From the NCBI GenBank assembly GCA_964525995.1, contig CAZGIM010000013.1, positions 1 to 64,000 on the forward strand: a stretch of 64,000 nt of DNA, given 5' to 3'. The position numbers were made by a program, and so were the translations under genes. The notes below the pieces were generated by a model. That model was not told the DNA's origin and did not search any database. It saw only the letters and a program-made list of their open reading frames with translations. Within the stretch, counting starts at the first letter, position 1, and each line of letters starts with the position of its first letter. This document shows, in pieces, positions 35,287 through 45,501 of the stretch. The DNA is from CAIVAT01 sp964525995 (lineage in GTDB: Bacteria > Bacteroidota > Bacteroidia > Bacteroidales > FEN-979).

Positions 35287-38232
35287 ATGAAGAAGTTTGC
35301 GAAAATTTCGTTGTTCACCCTGGGAGCCGTGGTGCTGATCTTTCTTTTTCTGCTCCTGATCCCGACCCTGTTCCGGGAAAAAATCGGTGAAATCGTTAAA
35401 AATACCGCCCGTGAAAAATTGAAGACGGAGCTCTCCTTCCGTGATCTTGATGTATCCTTTTTCCGCCATTTCCCCTGTCTGACCATCTCGCTTTCCGATT
35501 TCAGTCTGGGATCCTCAGCGCCATTCGAAAAAGACACGCTGATCAGCGCATCCGAGGTGGCCTTTGGCGTCAACCTCCGGAGTGTGTTCAAGGGTCCGCT
35601 TACCATCTCACGAATTTATATCGACAGGGGGAAGGTGCTTATCGCTTACAATGAACAGGGTTCGGGAAATTTCGATGTTTATAAGGCGGGAGATACCACG
35701 GCGCAGGAATCACCCGATACCAGTGCATCAAGCGCCAATCTGAAAATCGAAAATATCACCTTCCGCCGAACTACCTTCATTTATCAGGATCCGACCGTCC
35801 CGATGAAGGTCGTTGCGAAGGGAATTCATTACAAAGGAAAAAGCGACCTTTCGAACAATATTTTTTCACTGGTTTCCGATATCGAAATCGATTCGGTTGA
35901 CGTCATCTACAACCATATCCCCTATATCAAATCAAAGCCTGTAACAGCGAACCTTTCAACAAAAGTCAATCTTCAGTCACTGGAGCTGGACCTCGAAAAA
36001 AATGATCTCTTTATCCGGGAAGTCCCCTTCTCCTTCAACGGGAAATTCATCTTCAGAAAGGAGGGCTACGAATTGGTGTTGAAGCTTCGTTCCGATTATG
36101 CCGATGAGTCGTTCAGCGCCTCGATGAAGCTGATCAGTACCGAACAACTGTGGGTTTTTGCCAGAGCGCGGTTTGACGTGGATATGGAGAAGTGGTCGAA
36201 AGGATTGGGAATAACCTCAGCCGACCTGCGCGGACGGCTCAAATTCGACCTGGTGGCTTCGGGATCATATGCCGTAGGACAGAATCCAAAATCATCACGG
36301 CCCGATACGGTCATTGTCAGCGTTCCGGAATTTAGCCTGGGCGCTTCCATCCGAAACGGCTACTTCAAATACCGGTCGCTTCCCGAACCGGTTACATCCA
36401 TCAATTTGGATCTGAATGCCTCGCTCGAAGGGAACGATTACCGGAAGGTCAAACTTTCGCTGGATCCGCTTTCGGCAAAACTCATGAACAACAGGCTTAC
36501 AGGTCATGTGAAGCTGGACGGCATCGACCCGGTAAAGGTGGATGCCCTGGTTAATACTGCTGTAAACCTTGCAGAGATCCGGAAAGCCATCCCCATGGAC
36601 AGTCTCGATCTGAGCGGACGACTCGACCTGAATGCAACGATCGCCGGCACCTATGATCCCGCTTCGGGCAATTTCCCGGCTTCAAAGGTGACATTGAAAC
36701 TCTCAGGTGCATCGGTGCAGACCCGGTACTATCCTCATCCCATCGAACAAATCAATCTCAACGCATGGTTGACCAACCAATCCGGCAGGCTGAAGGATAC
36801 CCGGGGCGCTATCGATCCGCTTTCCTTTGCCTTTGAAGGAAAACCCTTTACCATTAAGGCGCTCATCGAAAATCCTGTCAATCCGGCCTACGATGTGACC
36901 GCCGACGGTACTCTCGAGATCGGAAAGATTTACCAGGTCTTCGCGGTAGAAGGAATATCGGTTGATGGCCTGATCAAAGCCAATCTGAAACTGAAAGGGA
37001 ATAAGGAGGATGCTGTAGCCGGCAGATACGGTCGGCTTCACAATTCAGGAACCCTTGAGATGAAGCATCTCTCCTTTGGTTTCGAAACACTGCCACAAAA
37101 ATTCCTGCTTACCTCCGGTTTATTCCGGTTCGACCAGGATAAGGTCTGGTTTGACCGCTTCACAGGACGGTACGGCATGTCCGACATCACACTCGACGGA
37201 CATCTGAGCCAGGTGATCGACTATATTTTTGATAAAAACGGGATACTTCGTGGAAGTTTTGCCCTCCAATCGGAGTTCCTTGACCTGGATGAATTCATGG
37301 CTCCTGCCGACGGTTCTGTTCCCACCGTGAAAACCAGGGATACCGGTGAAAAAGATATTACCAAATCAGAAGCAGCCAAAACCGCCCAGCAGGCAGCCCC
37401 TGCAGAAAAGCAAGACCTGTCGGCCGGGGTGATCGTCATTCCCGGGAATCTCGATGTCAGCCTCCAGACCCGGATGAAGAAGATCAGATTCAGGAATCTC
37501 GATCTGAAGGATCTTTCGGCAACCGTCAAGGTGCAAAACGGACTGTTTCAGCTCCGGGGAGCTTCGGTAGATGTGATCGGGTGTAAAGCAGGACTGGATT
37601 TGACTTATGGAAGTTATTCATCCGGCCGGGCCCATTTTGATCTTCATGTTACGGCTCTGGATTTCGACGTCAAACGGGCGTACAACGAAGTCGAACTCTT
37701 CCGAAATCTTTCGACTGCTGCCGGAAAATGCGAAGGGATCATCTCCTTAGACTACACACTCAAAGGAGTTGTAAAATCGGGGATGGAACCTGTTTATCCT
37801 TCGCTCGAAGGGGGTGGCACGATAACGCTTAAAAAGGTGAAGGTTATGGGATTAAAGCTGTTCACGGCCATGAGCAGGAATCTCGAAAAAGAAAAACTCA
37901 AATCGCCTGATCTTTCGAAAGTTGAAATCAAAACAACGATTAAGAACAATGTGATCACCCTGGAGCGCACCCGGCTCAAGATTGCCGGATTCAGGTTGCG
38001 GATGGAAGGAGAGAGCAATTTCGACGGGGCCATCCGTTTTAAGACCCGGCTGGGGCTGCCACCGCTTGGCATCTTTGGCATCCCTATCCGGATTCTCGGA
38101 ACTATGGACCAGCCCAAATTCAAATATGGCAGGGGGAATCAGGATGAGGAGGTTGAAGAGACGGTATTCACCGATGAACTCCCCCCGGATATGCTTGAGA
38201 AGATCAGAAATACCAAGGATGATCACGATTAA
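35287..38232 (+). CDS. AsmA-family protein
   Basis: This 981-aa protein has one N-terminal transmembrane helix (residues ~7-27, SLFTLGAVVLIFLFLLLIPT) followed by a very long beta-rich periplasmic region. The segment LDVSFFRHFPCLTISLSDFS and the following strands match the AsmA N-terminal region. A conserved C-terminal block (LKLFTAMSRNLEKEKLKSPD through FRLRMEGESNFDGAIRFKTR) matches the AsmA C-terminal domain. AsmA-like proteins are thought to form bridges for lipid transport between inner and outer membranes. A low-complexity Glu/Ala/Lys linker lies near residues 690-715. Its length is typical of Bacteroidota members. It is the first confirmed gene of a rightward series. Confidence 0.88.
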   Translation: MKKFAKISLFTLGAVVLIFLFLLLIPTLFREKIGEIVKNTAREKLKTELSFRDLDVSFFRHFPCLTISLSDFSLGSSAPFEKDTLISASEVAFGVNLRSVFKGPLTISRIYIDRGKVLIAYNEQGSGNFDVYKAGDTTAQESPDTSASSANLKIENITFRRTTFIYQDPTVPMKVVAKGIHYKGKSDLSNNIFSLVSDIEIDSVDVIYNHIPYIKSKPVTANLSTKVNLQSLELDLEKNDLFIREVPFSFNGKFIFRKEGYELVLKLRSDYADESFSASMKLISTEQLWVFARARFDVDMEKWSKGLGITSADLRGRLKFDLVASGSYAVGQNPKSSRPDTVIVSVPEFSLGASIRNGYFKYRSLPEPVTSINLDLNASLEGNDYRKVKLSLDPLSAKLMNNRLTGHVKLDGIDPVKVDALVNTAVNLAEIRKAIPMDSLDLSGRLDLNATIAGTYDPASGNFPASKVTLKLSGASVQTRYYPHPIEQINLNAWLTNQSGRLKDTRGAIDPLSFAFEGKPFTIKALIENPVNPAYDVTADGTLEIGKIYQVFAVEGISVDGLIKANLKLKGNKEDAVAGRYGRLHNSGTLEMKHLSFGFETLPQKFLLTSGLFRFDQDKVWFDRFTGRYGMSDITLDGHLSQVIDYIFDKNGILRGSFALQSEFLDLDEFMAPADGSVPTVKTRDTGEKDITKSEAAKTAQQAAPAEKQDLSAGVIVIPGNLDVSLQTRMKKIRFRNLDLKDLSATVKVQNGLFQLRGASVDVIGCKAGLDLTYGSYSSGRAHFDLHVTALDFDVKRAYNEVELFRNLSTAAGKCEGIISLDYTLKGVVKSGMEPVYPSLEGGGTITLKKVKVMGLKLFTAMSRNLEKEKLKSPDLSKVEIKTTIKNNVITLERTRLKIAGFRLRMEGESNFDGAIRFKTRLGLPPLGIFGIPIRILGTMDQPKFKYGRGNQDEEVEETVFTDELPPDMLEKIRNTKDDHD

Positions 38233-38235
38233 CCA

Positions 38236-38265
38236 TTGGTAATTTGATTACTGTTTTTAACTTTG
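38236..38265 (+). promoter_or_regulatory. Canonical promoter in front of the first hybrid kinase
   Basis: TTG at 38236-38238, a 19-bp spacer and TAACTTTG at 38258-38265 match the Bacteroidota sigma promoter consensus exactly. It starts immediately after the AsmA-like gene. Transcription should begin close to 38271, virtually at the start of the kinase frame, leaving almost no leader. Confidence 0.7.
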
Positions 38266-38269
38266 TGAT

Positions 38270-40663
38270 TTGATATCAATTACTGTGAATGAACAACCTA
38301 AGAAAGCTCCCGAACTCATTGCTGGCCTGACCAACTGGAACGTCCAGCCCGGCATACCAGACTACTCCTTGCAAGAAAGTGAGCTGAAATACAAGAATCT
38401 CGTCGAAAACCTGCCCATGGCCTTCGTGGTTCATGTTGAAGGTACTATCCGCTATCTGAACAAAGCCGCCTTAGCACTGTTGGGTATATCCGATCCCGCG
38501 GAAGTTCTTGGAAAGCCGGCCATTGATTTTGTCCACCCCGACGAACGGCTAGCGGTGACGGCCCGTATCGTTGAATCGATAAGAAGCGGCCTCCCCATAC
38601 CGGTCATGGAAGATCGCTTCCTTTTACCTGACAACAGGATCATCTATGTTGAGGTAACCAGTATCCCCTTCATTTATGAGGGTAAACCCGCAATGCAGGT
38701 CGTTATACGTGATATTACAGAAAGCAGGAGAGCTCAGGAGGCTTTAAAGGAAACTGAAGAGATCTTTTCCCATTTTCTGCGGTACAGTCCGATTTATATC
38801 TTCTTTAAGGACAAGGATATTCGTTCGCTGAGACTTAGTGAAAACTTCGAGGAATTTCTGGGAAGGCCGCTTGAAGAGCTGATCGGGAAAACTATGGATG
38901 ATTTGTTTCCTTCCGATTTCGCAAAGAAGATGATCGAGGATGACAAACATGTCATGCAAAACGGGAAGATGATTGTACTTGAGGAAGAATTCAACGGACA
39001 CTATTATACCACCATCAAATTCCCTATCATTGTCAGGGGCAAGGCACGGTATCTTGCGGGATTCATGCTCGACATTACCGATCGCAAGCTGGCCGAACTG
39101 AAGATGCGGCAGCTTTCACGGGGAATTGAGCAAAGTCCGGCCGCCGTCATTATAACCGATCCGGCCGGTCACATCGAATATGTCAATTCGCAGTTTTCGG
39201 TACTGACAGGGTATCCGTTTGAACGGGTTCACGGGAAAATTGCACGAATACTCAAGGAAGGAAACACCCCCGCCGAAGTACATAAGATCATCTGGGACAC
39301 AATCAGGTCGGGAAAAGAGTGGAAGGGCGAGTATCTAAGCAAAAAAAACAATGGGGATACTTACTGGAAATCCGTTTCTGTTGCCCCGATTCTCGATGAT
39401 CACGGTCAGATATTGAATTTTATCATCACTTTTGAGGACATAACCGATCGTAAAATGATGATCGCGGAGCTGATCAGCGCCCGCCAGAAAGCAGAGGAGA
39501 GCGACCGGCTGAAGTCAACCTTCCTGGCCAATATGAGCCATGAGATCAGGACCCCCATGAATGCTATTGTGGGTTTCGCCGACATGCTTACCGATCCGGA
39601 TCTCTCCTGCGAGGAAAAGGCAAGGTTTTCGAAGATCATCCAGGCGCGTTCGGACGACCTGATGCACCTGATCAACGACCTGCTCGACCTTTCGCGCATT
39701 GAATCGGGCAACATTAAAGTATCCAAGGGACGCGTTTCGCTCAATGCCCTGTTAGAGGAGATCGAAGCCGTTACCCGTGAAAAGCTGGCCAGAGTCAGGA
39801 AAACCAGTCTGACCCTGATCTGTTCCCAACCGCTTGACGACGGAGAAGATATTCTTGTCAGCGATCCGTATATTCTCCGGCAGGTTTTCAATAACCTCAT
39901 CGACAATGCCATTAAATTTACCGGGTCGGGATCGATCCGGTTTGGATATGATGTACCGGAACATCAAAACATAACCTGTTTTGTAGCTGACACGGGAATC
40001 GGTATCTCACCTGAAAATCAAACGATCATCTTTGAGCATTTCCGCCAGGCCGAAACCGACCATCCCAACAAATACGGGGGAACCGGGCTTGGCCTTGCCA
40101 TCTGCAAAGGCTCTCTGGCCCTGATCGGGGGTACGATCCGGGTTGATTCTATTCCCGGGGAGGGAAGTACCTTTTCATTTACCCTTCCTTTTCCGGCGAA
40201 GGATTCCGGTATTCTTCCCGACACCCATCAGCAGGCCGGACAAGGAACCACAGTAGGGGGCGCTCCTCAGTCCGCTCCAATCACTTTGGGCTTCCTGAAG
40301 GGGAAGAGGCTCCTGATCTGTGAAGACGACCCGTCGAACCTGGAGTATCTGCGGATTATCCTGAGTAAGAAAGGGGCTGAAATAATCACAGCCACCACCG
40401 GAGCCGAATTGAGGCAATACTATCCTGAACTCCAACATATAGACCTGGTATTGATCGACATCAGGCTTCCCGACGCCGACGGTTGGAAGCTTACACGCGA
40501 GATCCGGAGCCTCCGGCCCGACATCGCCATCATCGCCCAAACCGCTTATGCCATGTCGTCGGATCAGGTGAAAAGTCTGGAGGCAGGATGCAACGACTAT
40601 ATACCCAAACCCATCAATAAAGAGTTATTGTTAACGAAAATCCGGAAACTCCTTACAGGTTGA
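38270..40663 (+). CDS. PAS hybrid histidine kinase with C-terminal receiver (1)
   Basis: This 797-aa protein has three PAS domains (~37-155, 160-275, 282-400), a HisKA dimerisation domain with ANMSHEIRTPMN (phospho-acceptor His about 424), and an HATPase domain with DNAIKFT, DTGIGI and GGTGLGLAICKG. It ends in a receiver domain (~680-797) with LVLIDIRLPDADG (Asp about 730). There is no membrane segment, so it probably senses a cytoplasmic cue. The start is uncertain: no ATG is available before the first PAS, so TTG at 38270 or GTG at 38285 must be used. The promoter puts the transcript start near 38271, which favours the GTG. The kinase/receiver half is clearly paralogous to the next gene. 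Confidence 0.9.
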   Translation: MISITVNEQPKKAPELIAGLTNWNVQPGIPDYSLQESELKYKNLVENLPMAFVVHVEGTIRYLNKAALALLGISDPAEVLGKPAIDFVHPDERLAVTARIVESIRSGLPIPVMEDRFLLPDNRIIYVEVTSIPFIYEGKPAMQVVIRDITESRRAQEALKETEEIFSHFLRYSPIYIFFKDKDIRSLRLSENFEEFLGRPLEELIGKTMDDLFPSDFAKKMIEDDKHVMQNGKMIVLEEEFNGHYYTTIKFPIIVRGKARYLAGFMLDITDRKLAELKMRQLSRGIEQSPAAVIITDPAGHIEYVNSQFSVLTGYPFERVHGKIARILKEGNTPAEVHKIIWDTIRSGKEWKGEYLSKKNNGDTYWKSVSVAPILDDHGQILNFIITFEDITDRKMMIAELISARQKAEESDRLKSTFLANMSHEIRTPMNAIVGFADMLTDPDLSCEEKARFSKIIQARSDDLMHLINDLLDLSRIESGNIKVSKGRVSLNALLEEIEAVTREKLARVRKTSLTLICSQPLDDGEDILVSDPYILRQVFNNLIDNAIKFTGSGSIRFGYDVPEHQNITCFVADTGIGISPENQTIIFEHFRQAETDHPNKYGGTGLGLAICKGSLALIGGTIRVDSIPGEGSTFSFTLPFPAKDSGILPDTHQQAGQGTTVGGAPQSAPITLGFLKGKRLLICEDDPSNLEYLRIILSKKGAEIITATTGAELRQYYPELQHIDLVLIDIRLPDADGWKLTREIRSLRPDIAIIAQTAYAMSSDQVKSLEAGCNDYIPKPINKELLLTKIRKLLTG

Positions 40664-40706
40664 CACGATAAGGATTTTACTGTTTCCCCGACAATTTAAA
40701 TAACCT

Positions 40707-43700
40707 ATGATCGACAACACTTTCACGGTTCTGGCTATTGACGACTACCCTCAAAACCTGGTTGCTTTACAGGCCCTGATGAATAACTTTTTCCCTGGAG
40801 TCACCTTTCTGAAAACCACGCAGGGAGAAGAGGGCATCATGCTGGCTGAAAAGAATAATCCCGACATTATACTCCTCGACGTGGTGATGCCAGGTATGGA
40901 CGGTTTCGAAGTATGCAGGCAGCTGAAGTCTTCGGAAAAACTGGGTGGAGTTCCGGTGGTATTTCTCACTGCCGTGAAAGGAGATAAAGAGAGTCGGATC
41001 CATGCGCTTGAAGCGGGCGGAGATGCTTTCCTCGCAAAACCAATCGATGAAATGGAATTCGTTGCCCAAATCAAGGCCATGCGCAAGATAAGGCAGGCGA
41101 CGATTCAAAACCGGATCGAACAGGAACGGCTTCAGTTGCTTGTCAGAAGCAGAACCATTGAACTGGAATCGGAATTGGAGGGACACCGAAAATCGGATGA
41201 AATACTCCGGCTCAAAACTCAAAGGCAACAGGAATTCATGGCCCTGCTGTCGGAATTGTTCACCGATACCCCTTTGCTTTCCAACGCCCTCGAAACCAAC
41301 CTCAGAAACCTGATTATCAAGTCGGGAAAAGTAATGAAGACCGAACGCACCAGTATTTGGCTGTATGAGGAGGATTATTCGAAAGTCAGATGCATCGGGC
41401 TTTTTAACCTGAGCTCCGGCGATCTTACAATACAAGGGCATCTGGAATCATTAGTCTTCCCAACTTATACCAAAAGTCATCAGATCGGGCGCGTCATTGC
41501 TGCCAGTGATGTCTTCGAAGATCCCAGAACCCGTGAAATTCCGACAAAATACTTTGAATCAAACGGAATCCGATCGCTTCTGGATGCCCCGATCTGGTTG
41601 GATGGCAAGCTTGCCGCCCTGCTCAGCTTCGAGCACACGGGCGACCGCAGAAGTTGGCTCGTGGAGGAGGAGCAGCTGGCACAAACCCTCGCCACCTTTA
41701 TCTCGTTTTCACTTGAATCAAACCGGCGGAGCGTGGCTGAATCGGAGGGAGCGCGTATCAGGCAGCGGTTGGCAAGCATCATTGAGGGTACTCATGTGGG
41801 AACTTGGGAGTGGAACGTCGCTACGGGCGAAGTGACGATCAATCAACTATGGGCGGAAATTCTGGGTTATTCAGTCGAAGAGCTGATGCCGGTGGACATT
41901 CAAACCTGGAGCCGGCTGACGCATCCGGACGATCTGTCGAAATCAGACAATTTGCTGAACCGGCACTTTTACGGAGAAACCGAATTTTATGAATGTGAGG
42001 CCCGGATGCGCCATAAAAACGGAACGTGGATCTGGATTCTTGATCGCGGAAGGCTGGTGCAGCGAACCCCCGAAGGTAAACCTCTTCTGATGTCGGGTAC
42101 CCATCAGGATATCCAGGAACGAAAAATGGCTGAGCAGAAACTCCAAAAAAGCGAGGAAAGCTATCGGAGGCTCTTCGAAAAAGATCTCACTGGTAACTAT
42201 ATCTCTACACTTGAAGGAAAACTATTGAATTGCAACAGGGCCTTTGTCGAAATGCTGGGTTATGAATCGGTGGAAGAGATGTTGGCCACCGATATGAAAA
42301 AACTTTACCCTGAGACCCCTGACCGGAAACGATTTCTTGAAAGACTTTACAACGAAAAAGTGTTGCTCAACAGCGAGCTCGAAATGGTCAGAAAAGACGG
42401 TACCATCATACAATGTACGGAGAATGTTTCGGGTACCTTCGACGATAATGGGACACTCCTGAACTTCCAGGGTTATATGTTCAATATCACCGATCGGAAA
42501 TTGGCGGAGAAGATTCAGCAGATTCAGTATAACATTGTACAGGCGGTAGTGATAATGAAATCGTTAGAGGATCTTCTTTGGTACATCCGTGAAGAGCTGT
42601 CACAGTTAGCCGATACCTCTAATTTTTTCATGGCTTTTTACCATTCCAATACCAAAACCTTCAGCAAAGCGGTATGGATTGATGAGAAGGACGAATTCAA
42701 CGAATGGAAGGCCGAACACTCCCTGTCAGGACAGGTAGTAAACCGGGGGAAAACCCTGCTCCTGAAGAAAGCCGATATCGAAAAGATTGCCGGAGAAGAG
42801 GGGCAGCTCCTGCTGGGAACCACCGCAGAGTGCTGGCTTGGAGTACCTGTGATCATCGATGGAGATGCGGTCGGTGTCATGGTGATGCAAAGTTATACCG
42901 ATCCGGAGGCATACAACAACCGGATTGCCGGCGTGTTGGAACTGATCGCGCATGAGGTCGGATTGTTCATTCAGCGCCATCAGTATGAAAAGGAGCTGGT
43001 GCGGGCTAAGGAGCAGGCGGAAGAGAGCGACCGGCTGAAGTCGGCTTTTTTAGCAAACATGAGCCATGAGATCCGTACCCCGATGAATGCCATCGTCGGA
43101 TTTGCACAATTACTGTCGGATCCCGAATTATCGCAGGATGAGCGCGACCGGTTCACGGGGATCATTAAATCTCGCTCCGACGACCTCCTTCGCCTCCTCA
43201 ACGATATTCTTGAAATCTCGCGGATTGAGTCGGGAAATGCCAAAATCGTTAAGACCCGCATCGAGCTCAACAAGCTGCTGAGCGAAATTGAGCTGGTGAC
43301 AAAGGAAAAGTTGCAACGATCCCAGAAATCGCATTTACACCTCCATTGCGAACAACCGCTCGCCGGGAGCGAGGTAAGCTTTATCAGCGATCCTTACATA
43401 ATAAAGCAGGTTTTTTCGAATCTCATCGACAATGCCATTAAATTTACCTTCTCCGGCTCACTGAGATTCGGATATTACCGGCCGGAAAACGAAACCATCA
43501 CCTGTTTTGTCAGTGACACTGGGATCGGGATCAAACCCTCGAGCCGGGATGTCATCTTTGAACATTTCAGACAAGCCGAAGTCGATAATTCACATCAATT
43601 TGGGGGAACCGGACTTGGACTAGCGATCTGCAAAGGCTCGCTGGAGCTTTTAGGAGGAAAAATCTGGGTCACTTCTGAGCCGGCAAAGGGGAGCACCTTT

Positions 43701-44174
43701 TATTTTACCCTTCCTTTCCGGGAAACCAAGGAAGAAGTTAACCCTGTTGGACGCTATACCTTACCGGGGACTCCGGCCGAAACCCCGGCCGTCCCCTATC
43801 AATGGCCCGGAAAAAGAGTGCTTCTGGTCGAGGATGACATCACCAACATGGAGTACCTGAAGATCCTTTTGGGGAAGACCCAGGCCGATCTGGTGGGCGT
43901 TGAATCGGGGGCAGAGCTGAGGGCACTCTACCCGGAGCTCTTCCGGTTTGACATCGTGTTGCTCGATGTCAGACTCCCCGATGCTGACGGATGGGAACTG
44001 GCCCGTGAGATCAAGAGACTCCGCCCCGAACTGCCCATTGTTGCCCAAACCGCCTATGCCATGTCAACCGATCGACAGAAAAGTGCAGAGGCGGGATGTG
44101 ATAACTACATTTCGAAACCCCTCAATAAAGGACAGTTGTTCAGGATCATTAACGCGCTGATACAAAAACAATGA
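40707..44174 (+). CDS. Hybrid histidine kinase REC-GAF-PAS-PAS-GAF-HK-REC (2)
   Basis: This 1155-aa protein is built as: N-terminal receiver (Asp58 in IILLDVVMPGMDG), a GAF domain (~180-345), two PAS domains (~348-470 and 475-600), a second GAF (~605-760), HisKA with ANMSHEIRTPMN (His about 787), HATPase (DTGIGIKPSS, GGTGLGLAICKG) and a second receiver (~1040-1155, Asp about 1087 in IVLLDVRLPDADG). It is soluble by eye. It follows kinase 1 by 43 bp on the same strand. The second half resembles kinase 1 closely, including the GCDNYISKPLNK end, so one arose from the other. Receivers at both ends suggest it sits within a phosphorelay. The output regulator is not apparent here. Confidence 0.92.
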   Translation: MIDNTFTVLAIDDYPQNLVALQALMNNFFPGVTFLKTTQGEEGIMLAEKNNPDIILLDVVMPGMDGFEVCRQLKSSEKLGGVPVVFLTAVKGDKESRIHALEAGGDAFLAKPIDEMEFVAQIKAMRKIRQATIQNRIEQERLQLLVRSRTIELESELEGHRKSDEILRLKTQRQQEFMALLSELFTDTPLLSNALETNLRNLIIKSGKVMKTERTSIWLYEEDYSKVRCIGLFNLSSGDLTIQGHLESLVFPTYTKSHQIGRVIAASDVFEDPRTREIPTKYFESNGIRSLLDAPIWLDGKLAALLSFEHTGDRRSWLVEEEQLAQTLATFISFSLESNRRSVAESEGARIRQRLASIIEGTHVGTWEWNVATGEVTINQLWAEILGYSVEELMPVDIQTWSRLTHPDDLSKSDNLLNRHFYGETEFYECEARMRHKNGTWIWILDRGRLVQRTPEGKPLLMSGTHQDIQERKMAEQKLQKSEESYRRLFEKDLTGNYISTLEGKLLNCNRAFVEMLGYESVEEMLATDMKKLYPETPDRKRFLERLYNEKVLLNSELEMVRKDGTIIQCTENVSGTFDDNGTLLNFQGYMFNITDRKLAEKIQQIQYNIVQAVVIMKSLEDLLWYIREELSQLADTSNFFMAFYHSNTKTFSKAVWIDEKDEFNEWKAEHSLSGQVVNRGKTLLLKKADIEKIAGEEGQLLLGTTAECWLGVPVIIDGDAVGVMVMQSYTDPEAYNNRIAGVLELIAHEVGLFIQRHQYEKELVRAKEQAEESDRLKSAFLANMSHEIRTPMNAIVGFAQLLSDPELSQDERDRFTGIIKSRSDDLLRLLNDILEISRIESGNAKIVKTRIELNKLLSEIELVTKEKLQRSQKSHLHLHCEQPLAGSEVSFISDPYIIKQVFSNLIDNAIKFTFSGSLRFGYYRPENETITCFVSDTGIGIKPSSRDVIFEHFRQAEVDNSHQFGGTGLGLAICKGSLELLGGKIWVTSEPAKGSTFYFTLPFRETKEEVNPVGRYTLPGTPAETPAVPYQWPGKRVLLVEDDITNMEYLKILLGKTQADLVGVESGAELRALYPELFRFDIVLLDVRLPDADGWELAREIKRLRPELPIVAQTAYAMSTDRQKSAEAGCDNYISKPLNKGQLFRIINALIQKQ

Positions 44175-44235
44175 GATTCGGTCCTCATTGGCCGGAACAA
44201 AGCGGTCACGGGACCCGACAATTCCTGGATCAACC

Positions 44236-45501
44236 ATGATAAACCATGAAATCGCGCAAGTTTTAAACCTGATTTATGAGGCCGGACTCACCACGGCATC
44301 CGGGGGAAATATCTCCGTGCAGGATGAAAAAGGTACCATCCGGATCACACCCGGTTCGACCGACAAAGGAGTCCTGACTACCCGGGAGGTAGTGGCCGTG
44401 GCGCCTGACGGTTCTTTTACCGGAAATTTCAAGCCCTCCTCGGAACTGCCGATGCATCGGGCTATTTACCAATCGCGACCGGATATAAAGGCCCTTATTC
44501 ACGCCCACTCCCCTGCCCTGGTTGCCTTCAGCCTGACACATCAGATTCCCGATACCCGCGTCTGGTACCATGGCTGGAAATGGTGTAACCGAGTGGGGTA
44601 CGCTCCATATGCTCTTCCGGGAAGTGACAGGCTGGGCGCTCTCATTGCCGACGAATTTGCAACGGGATGTTCCTCGGTGATCCTGGAAAACCATGGTGTT
44701 GTGGTTGGCGGGAAAGATCTCTATGAGGCGTATGAACGGTTCCTGGTTCTGGAATTCTGCGCACAGGCAATTATAGACGGGCTCTTATTGGGCAAGCCTG
44801 TAACCGTACCGGAGTCTCTACTGGAAGCGGCTTCCCGGAGCCGTCCTGATCCAACTGGTAAAAAAAGTACGCAACCGACTCCTGAGTTAACCGGTCTGGC
44901 GAATGATCTGATCCGGTTTCTGCAGCGATCGCTAAAACAACGGCTTATGACAAACTCCTGCGGGATGATGTCGGTTAGAAGCCGGCCGGGACATTTTCTG
45001 CTCACCACTCCGTTGGGCCCGGGAAGGATCTCGGGTTCCGGCTACCTCGAACAGGTTGCCATTGACCACCAGGAATGTGCCGGGCAGGATTATCTGACCC
45101 GCATGCATCAATCGATCTACCGGGAAAATCCTAAAATCCAGGCGATCATCACGGCTCAGGCGCCCTTTTTAATGGCTCATGCCCTTACAGAACAACTTCC
45201 CGATCCAGCGACGCTGCCCGAATCCTGGCTCTTTTTGGGCCGAATCCGGCTTCTGACCTTCAGCGAGGGGATTCTCAACCCTTCCTTGATCCCGTCGTCG
45301 TTCCGGGATGCAGCTGCCCTGATCATTGCGAACGACTCGGTGACGGTCGCCGGAGATTCCCTGTTTCAAGCCTTCGACCAGCTTGAATTAGCCGAATTCA
45401 CGGCACGGTCGATGGCGCTAACCCGCCGGACCGGACCCATTTATCGCCTCTCACAACAACAACTGGATGAACTCAACAAAACCTATCTCCATGACAAATA
45501 A
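44236..45501 (+). CDS. Tandem class II aldolase/adducin-family protein
   Basis: This 421-aa protein contains two class II aldolase/adducin domains. The first (~1-200) keeps the FucA-like active site: ASGGNIS, SSELPMH (catalytic Glu), the zinc ligands HAHSP, and LENHG. The second (~225-405) aligns structurally (NSCGMMSVR, then ITAQAP in place of HAHSP and IIANDS in place of ENHG) but has lost the metal-binding His residues, so it is probably non-catalytic. Fuculose-phosphate or related sugar-phosphate cleavage is plausible because an alpha-L-fucosidase gene overlaps its end. The ATG at 44236 is preferred over an in-frame TTG at 44188. It lies 61 bp after kinase 2. Confidence 0.82.
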   Translation: MINHEIAQVLNLIYEAGLTTASGGNISVQDEKGTIRITPGSTDKGVLTTREVVAVAPDGSFTGNFKPSSELPMHRAIYQSRPDIKALIHAHSPALVAFSLTHQIPDTRVWYHGWKWCNRVGYAPYALPGSDRLGALIADEFATGCSSVILENHGVVVGGKDLYEAYERFLVLEFCAQAIIDGLLLGKPVTVPESLLEAASRSRPDPTGKKSTQPTPELTGLANDLIRFLQRSLKQRLMTNSCGMMSVRSRPGHFLLTTPLGPGRISGSGYLEQVAIDHQECAGQDYLTRMHQSIYRENPKIQAIITAQAPFLMAHALTEQLPDPATLPESWLFLGRIRLLTFSEGILNPSLIPSSFRDAAALIIANDSVTVAGDSLFQAFDQLELAEFTARSMALTRRTGPIYRLSQQQLDELNKTYLHDK

